Assembly (NCBI GenBank): GCA_003157315.1
Contig: PMJE01000557.1
Location: forward strand, 904-10,375
Length of the DNA stretch: 9,472 bases
Direction: 5' to 3'
Source of the DNA: Myxococcales bacterium
Lineage (GTDB): Bacteria > Myxococcota > Polyangia > Fen-1088
Shown here: piece after piece, positions 6,587 to 9,472 of the stretch
Position numbering within the stretch: position 1 is the stretch's first letter
Layout: the number at the start of each line of letters is the position of its first letter
Position numbers and translations under genes: made by a program
Notes under the pieces: generated by a model
What the model was told of the DNA's origin: nothing
Databases searched by the model: none
The model's input: only the letters and a program-made list of their open reading frames with translations

Positions 6587-8026
6587 GTGGTCTTCAGCTC
6601 CGTCCTCTTCCTTTTCGCCTTTCTACCGGTAACCCTGGCGGTCTACTACGCGGTTCCTTCGCTCAGGGCGAAGAACATCTGGCTCTTGGCAGCTAGCCTC
6701 TGGTTCTATTCCTGGGGCGAACTGCGCTATTTGCCGCTCCTCCTCTCTTCGATTGCCGTCAACTACGTGTTCGCATTGTTGGTGGGTTGGTACCCAAAGG
6801 GAAGTCGAGTTCGTCTGGTGTGGCTCACCCTGGCGGTCACCGCCAATCTGGCCTTGCTGGTGTACTTCAAGTACTGGTGTTTCCTGCTGTCCAACCTCAG
6901 CTTTCTATTTCGGTGGCTCCATTGGACGGTGCACACGCCTACGATTCCGCTGCCTCTGGGAATTTCATTCTTCACGTTTCATGCCCTGTCGTACATCATC
7001 GATGTGGCGCGCGGACATGTGGCGCCACAAAGGAGCCCGCTGCGACTGGCGCTCTACATATCGCTGTTTCCTCAATTGGTGGCTGGGCCAATCGTGCGCT
7101 ACGGCCACGTGGCACACGAACTGGGGTTGCGGTACCACACCTGGGAGAATTTCGCGTTCGGTGTCTATCGCTTCGCGGTTGGCCTGGCCCGCAAGGTACT
7201 AATCGCGAACGTGGTCGGGGCGGTCGCGGACAAGTGCTTTGCCCTGCCCTCGGGCAAGCTCACCGCTGTCTACGCCACCTTGGGAATCATTTGTTACTCA
7301 CTTCAGCTCTACTTCGACTTCTCGGGCTACTCGGATATGGCCATCGGACTGGGACGCATGTTCGGCTTCCATTTCCGCGAGAACTTCAATTTGCCCTACT
7401 GGTCGACCAGCATCACCGATTTCTGGAAGCGATGGCACATCTCGCTCACCTCGTGGTTTCGGGACTACGTTTACGTGCCGCTCACTGGCAATCAGTTCTG
7501 GGTGCCGCCGTGGCGCGCCTACTCAGCCATGTTCGTGGTGTTTGTTCTGTGCGGATTTTGGCATGGAGCCAGTTGGACCTTTTTGGCCTGGGGCGTGTTG
7601 CACGGAGCGATGCTAGTGGCCGAACGCGTCTTGCTTCTGCGAGCGTTGCAGGCCATACCGGTCGTGCTCCAGAGAATCTATTCACTTTCTCTGGTCATGG
7701 CCGGATGGGTTCTCTTCCGTGCAGACTCCTTCTCGCGGGCCTCAGCCTACTTTCGCGCCCTGTTCCGTCTGAGGGACTGGACGGGTTTCGAATTGAGTTT
7801 GTTTCACGGTTTTATTGATACCGAGGGCTGGATCGCGATGGCCGTCGGCATCGTGGCCAGCACACCCCTGCTGCGTAGCATGTCTACTCGGTTTGTCGCG
7901 GTTGAGAAAGACGGCCAATGGAATGCATCGCCCGCTGGGGCGTTGGCCATCGTGTTGCTTCTCCTCGTCACCACGATGAAACTCGCCAATTCTTCTTTCA
8001 ATCCCTTCATCTACTATCGATTCTAG
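6587..8026 (+). CDS. MBOAT-family membrane O-acyltransferase with C-terminal acyl-shuttle motif
   Basis: A 479-residue polytopic membrane protein of the AlgI/DltB/PatA family. It starts MVFSSVLFLFAFLPVTLAVYY, the usual N-terminus of this family, which supports the GTG at 6587 despite only a weak GGG six bases upstream. Family landmarks are PLGISFFTFHALSYIIDV, LFPQLVAGPIVRY, DFSGYSDMAIGLGRMFGF, FWKRWHISLTSWFRDYVYVPLTGN (His284) and LCGFWHGASWTFLAWG with the invariant catalytic histidine His326. The last six residues are FIYYRF. In MBOATs that lack a separate DltX-like microprotein, such a C-terminal hexapeptide carries the tyrosine that receives the acyl group on the outer face (Tyr476 here by position). 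The expected reaction is movement of an acyl group from a cytoplasmic thioester, here most likely the adjacent carrier protein, across the inner membrane to the partner transferase encoded next. Length and motifs are complete. Confidence 0.93.
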   Translation: MVFSSVLFLFAFLPVTLAVYYAVPSLRAKNIWLLAASLWFYSWGELRYLPLLLSSIAVNYVFALLVGWYPKGSRVRLVWLTLAVTANLALLVYFKYWCFLLSNLSFLFRWLHWTVHTPTIPLPLGISFFTFHALSYIIDVARGHVAPQRSPLRLALYISLFPQLVAGPIVRYGHVAHELGLRYHTWENFAFGVYRFAVGLARKVLIANVVGAVADKCFALPSGKLTAVYATLGIICYSLQLYFDFSGYSDMAIGLGRMFGFHFRENFNLPYWSTSITDFWKRWHISLTSWFRDYVYVPLTGNQFWVPPWRAYSAMFVVFVLCGFWHGASWTFLAWGVLHGAMLVAERVLLLRALQAIPVVLQRIYSLSLVMAGWVLFRADSFSRASAYFRALFRLRDWTGFELSLFHGFIDTEGWIAMAVGIVASTPLLRSMSTRFVAVEKDGQWNASPAGALAIVLLLLVTTMKLANSSFNPFIYYRF

Positions 8027-8035
8027 CAACGGACC

Positions 8036-9136
8036 ATGTCGCGTCTGACCAATATCATCCTGGTGGTCTTCTTCGCGGGTCTGCTTTTGGCTCCGACTGT
8101 GGCCAGCCTCTGTGGGTTCAACCCCATGGGGAAGCTAGACGAGCGACGAGCGTTGGCAGCAAAGCCGCGCTCGTGCCCGACCTGGCGCGAGTGCCTGTCA
8201 TCAACCTCGTCAGTAGCCGCACTGGCGCAAGCGTGGGACAAGTACTACACGGACCACTTCGGTCTCCGCAAACTGCTGATAGGAACCTATCGACTCGCAC
8301 TTTTCCACGTGCTGCGCACCTCGCCGAACCCGGCCGTGGTAGTCGGTCGATCAAACGGTGGGCAACGGTGGCTTTTCTACGATGGAACCATCGCCAATGA
8401 TGGCATCGGATTTGAGTCGCTGCTCGGCAAGAAGCCCTACACGGACCAAGAATTGGCGCTGATCGCCCGGAACCTGACCCGCTGGACGGAACTGGCGCAG
8501 CGAAATGGAGTCAAGCTTTTGATCTTGCCGATTCCCGACAAGCAAAGCATCTATCCCGAAAATTTGCCGCGGCGGCTGCAACCGACAGCCGGAAGTCGTT
8601 CCCGGCTGGATCAATTCTGGACCATGGCGGAGAAGCTGAAAGGGGTACCGCTGATCGATATACGCAGTGCTTTGCGCACGGCGAAGCAGACGAAGCAAGT
8701 CTACTATGCGACAGACAACCACTGGAACGAACAGGGAGCGCTCATCGCCTACCAACTTCTGATGGACGCTTTGCGCCTGCAAGACAACGGACGGGGAGGA
8801 CTACCGAGGGATGCCGTTCGATGGGCGCCACCAAGGCCGGGAATATCCGACAATCTCCTGGTTTCAGGCCTTCCTGTCCCCTACGGAGAGTGGCCGGTGG
8901 CCCCCATACTGCCAACCAGCCAGCCTGTGGATGGGTCTCGGCGGGGCAAGCTGCTGGTGCTATCCGATTCCTTCTTCGAGGGCATTCAGCCCTATTTCGA
9001 ATATGAGTTTGCCGTCGTGAAGATTCGCCGCACCGGCCGTAGCGCACAAGAAGACCTGATCACCCAGGGACTCCTCGACGCGGAGAAGCCCGATGCGCTC
9101 CTGCTTGAAGCTGTGGAACGGTACTGGACCTCGTAG
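8036..9136 (+). CDS. AlgJ/AlgX-like periplasmic SGNH acyltransferase
   Basis: A 366-residue protein with one N-terminal hydrophobic segment (residues ~6-25, signal anchor or uncleaved signal) and a periplasmic SGNH-type domain. The Asp-x-His motif appears as TDNHWNEQGA, giving Asp227 and His229 in the DxHWN pattern of AlgJ and AlgX. The nucleophile motif is LSDSFFEGIQPYF, giving Ser312, in the place of the GDSF/GTSF box; the usual glycine is Ser310 here. Upstream parts WDKYYTDHFGLRK and WLFYDG also fit the family. In alginate and related systems such proteins take the acyl group from the MBOAT and place it on the polysaccharide; DltD does the equivalent for teichoic acids. The gene starts nine bases after the MBOAT stop with only a weak GGA before the ATG, so translation probably depends on the upstream genes. 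Its stop codon touches the stop codon of the minus-strand receiver gene. Acceptor glycan unknown. Confidence 0.85.
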   Translation: MSRLTNIILVVFFAGLLLAPTVASLCGFNPMGKLDERRALAAKPRSCPTWRECLSSTSSVAALAQAWDKYYTDHFGLRKLLIGTYRLALFHVLRTSPNPAVVVGRSNGGQRWLFYDGTIANDGIGFESLLGKKPYTDQELALIARNLTRWTELAQRNGVKLLILPIPDKQSIYPENLPRRLQPTAGSRSRLDQFWTMAEKLKGVPLIDIRSALRTAKQTKQVYYATDNHWNEQGALIAYQLLMDALRLQDNGRGGLPRDAVRWAPPRPGISDNLLVSGLPVPYGEWPVAPILPTSQPVDGSRRGKLLVLSDSFFEGIQPYFEYEFAVVKIRRTGRSAQEDLITQGLLDAEKPDALLLEAVERYWTS

Positions 9137-9472
9137 CTAGCGCTGACCCGGTTTGCCCAGCCCGGTGACCAGCTTTCGCACGGCAGCCCGCAGGGCGTCC
9201 GGATCATAGGGCTTGCGCAGGATCGGGTCGTTGGCGATCATTTCGGCCCTGGCCCCCAACGATTCGGCGGCATAGCCGCTGGCAAACAACACTGGAATGT
9301 CCGGGCGAAGTGAACGGCAGCGCGCGGCGACTTCGAAACCGCTCAGCCCCGGCATCATGATGTCGAGGAAGAGCAAGTCGAATTGTCCGGGATCCACGCC
9401 AAACCGATCGACTGCCTGCTGTCCGTCGGCCACGGCAATCACCCGTGCTCCGAAACGGACCAACACCTTTTC
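9137..9472 (-). CDS. response-regulator receiver domain, C-terminal part (cut by window edge)
   Basis: The last 111 residues of a protein that continues beyond the right edge; the frame is open to the last base, with codons for Glu-Lys before the first internal start-like GTG. The visible part is most of a CheY-like receiver: GARVIAVADGQQAVDRF, then LLFLDIMMPGLSG with the phospho-acceptor Asp37 (visible numbering), VLFASGY with the Ser/Thr switch at 65, and LRKPYD with the conserved lysine 87. The acidic DD pair of the first strand is outside the window. Because the receiver ends the protein with only a short tail, this is either a single-domain regulator or, more likely given the style (FASGYAAE, KPYDPDAL), the C-terminal receiver of a hybrid histidine kinase. 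It converges on the acylation operon with no gap. There is no evidence that it regulates that operon. Confidence 0.85.
   Translation of the reverse strand, partial: EKVLVRFGARVIAVADGQQAVDRFGVDPGQFDLLFLDIMMPGLSGFEVAARCRSLRPDIPVLFASGYAAESLGARAEMIANDPILRKPYDPDALRAAVRKLVTGLGKPGQR

Noticed and set aside
4739..9136. A canonical D-alanylation (Dlt) operon
   Set aside because: The ligase resembles acetyl-CoA synthetases rather than DltA, the last gene resembles AlgJ/AlgX rather than DltD, and no DltX microprotein gene is present.
1..9472. tRNA or rRNA genes, CRISPR arrays, insertion sequences, integrase or attachment sites
   Set aside because: None was seen on reading both strands: no repeat-spacer pattern, no transposase motif and no tRNA-like clover-leaf segment.

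Overview
This is a GC-rich stretch from a Gram-negative bacterium. A lipobox lipoprotein, a MepK-type periplasmic peptidase and an AlgJ/AlgX-type periplasmic transferase all imply an outer membrane and periplasm. The GC content, the style of the small cysteine-containing lipoprotein and the stand-alone C-terminal receiver domain would fit Myxococcota or a related deltaproteobacterial lineage, but no marker here fixes the taxon.

Layout. The left edge (1-200, minus) is the start of serA (D-3-phosphoglycerate dehydrogenase). Diverging from it is a secreted M15A/DUF882 peptidase (381-1151, plus), followed by a small lipoprotein with its own recognisable promoter (1249-1689, plus). Converging on these is a minus-strand pair. 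It consists of a GT2 polyprenyl-phosphate glycosyltransferase with C-terminal membrane helices (3586-4608) and a large multi-pass glycosyltransferase of the GT39/ArnT-like type (1759-3498). Diverging from this pair is a tight plus-strand cluster of four genes (4739-9136): an AcsA-like acyl-adenylating ligase, a 77-residue acyl carrier protein, an MBOAT acyltransferase and an AlgJ/AlgX-like SGNH protein. The right edge (9137-9472, minus) is the C-terminal receiver domain of a response regulator or hybrid histidine kinase.

How the genes work together (inference). The four-gene cluster contains every station of an acyl relay across the inner membrane. The ligase activates a short carboxylic acid as acyl-AMP, and the carrier protein takes it on phosphopantetheine (Ser36). 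The MBOAT (His284, His326) passes it to a tyrosine in its own C-terminal hexapeptide (Tyr476). The periplasmic SGNH enzyme (Asp227/His229/Ser312) then places it on a surface glycan. The loading half resembles Dlt (ligase plus carrier protein), whereas the export half resembles alginate acetylation (shuttle motif fused to the MBOAT, plus an AlgJ/AlgX-like transferase). The divergent glycosyltransferase pair could make or decorate the glycan that is acylated. The hybrid acyl relay is the most interesting system in the window.
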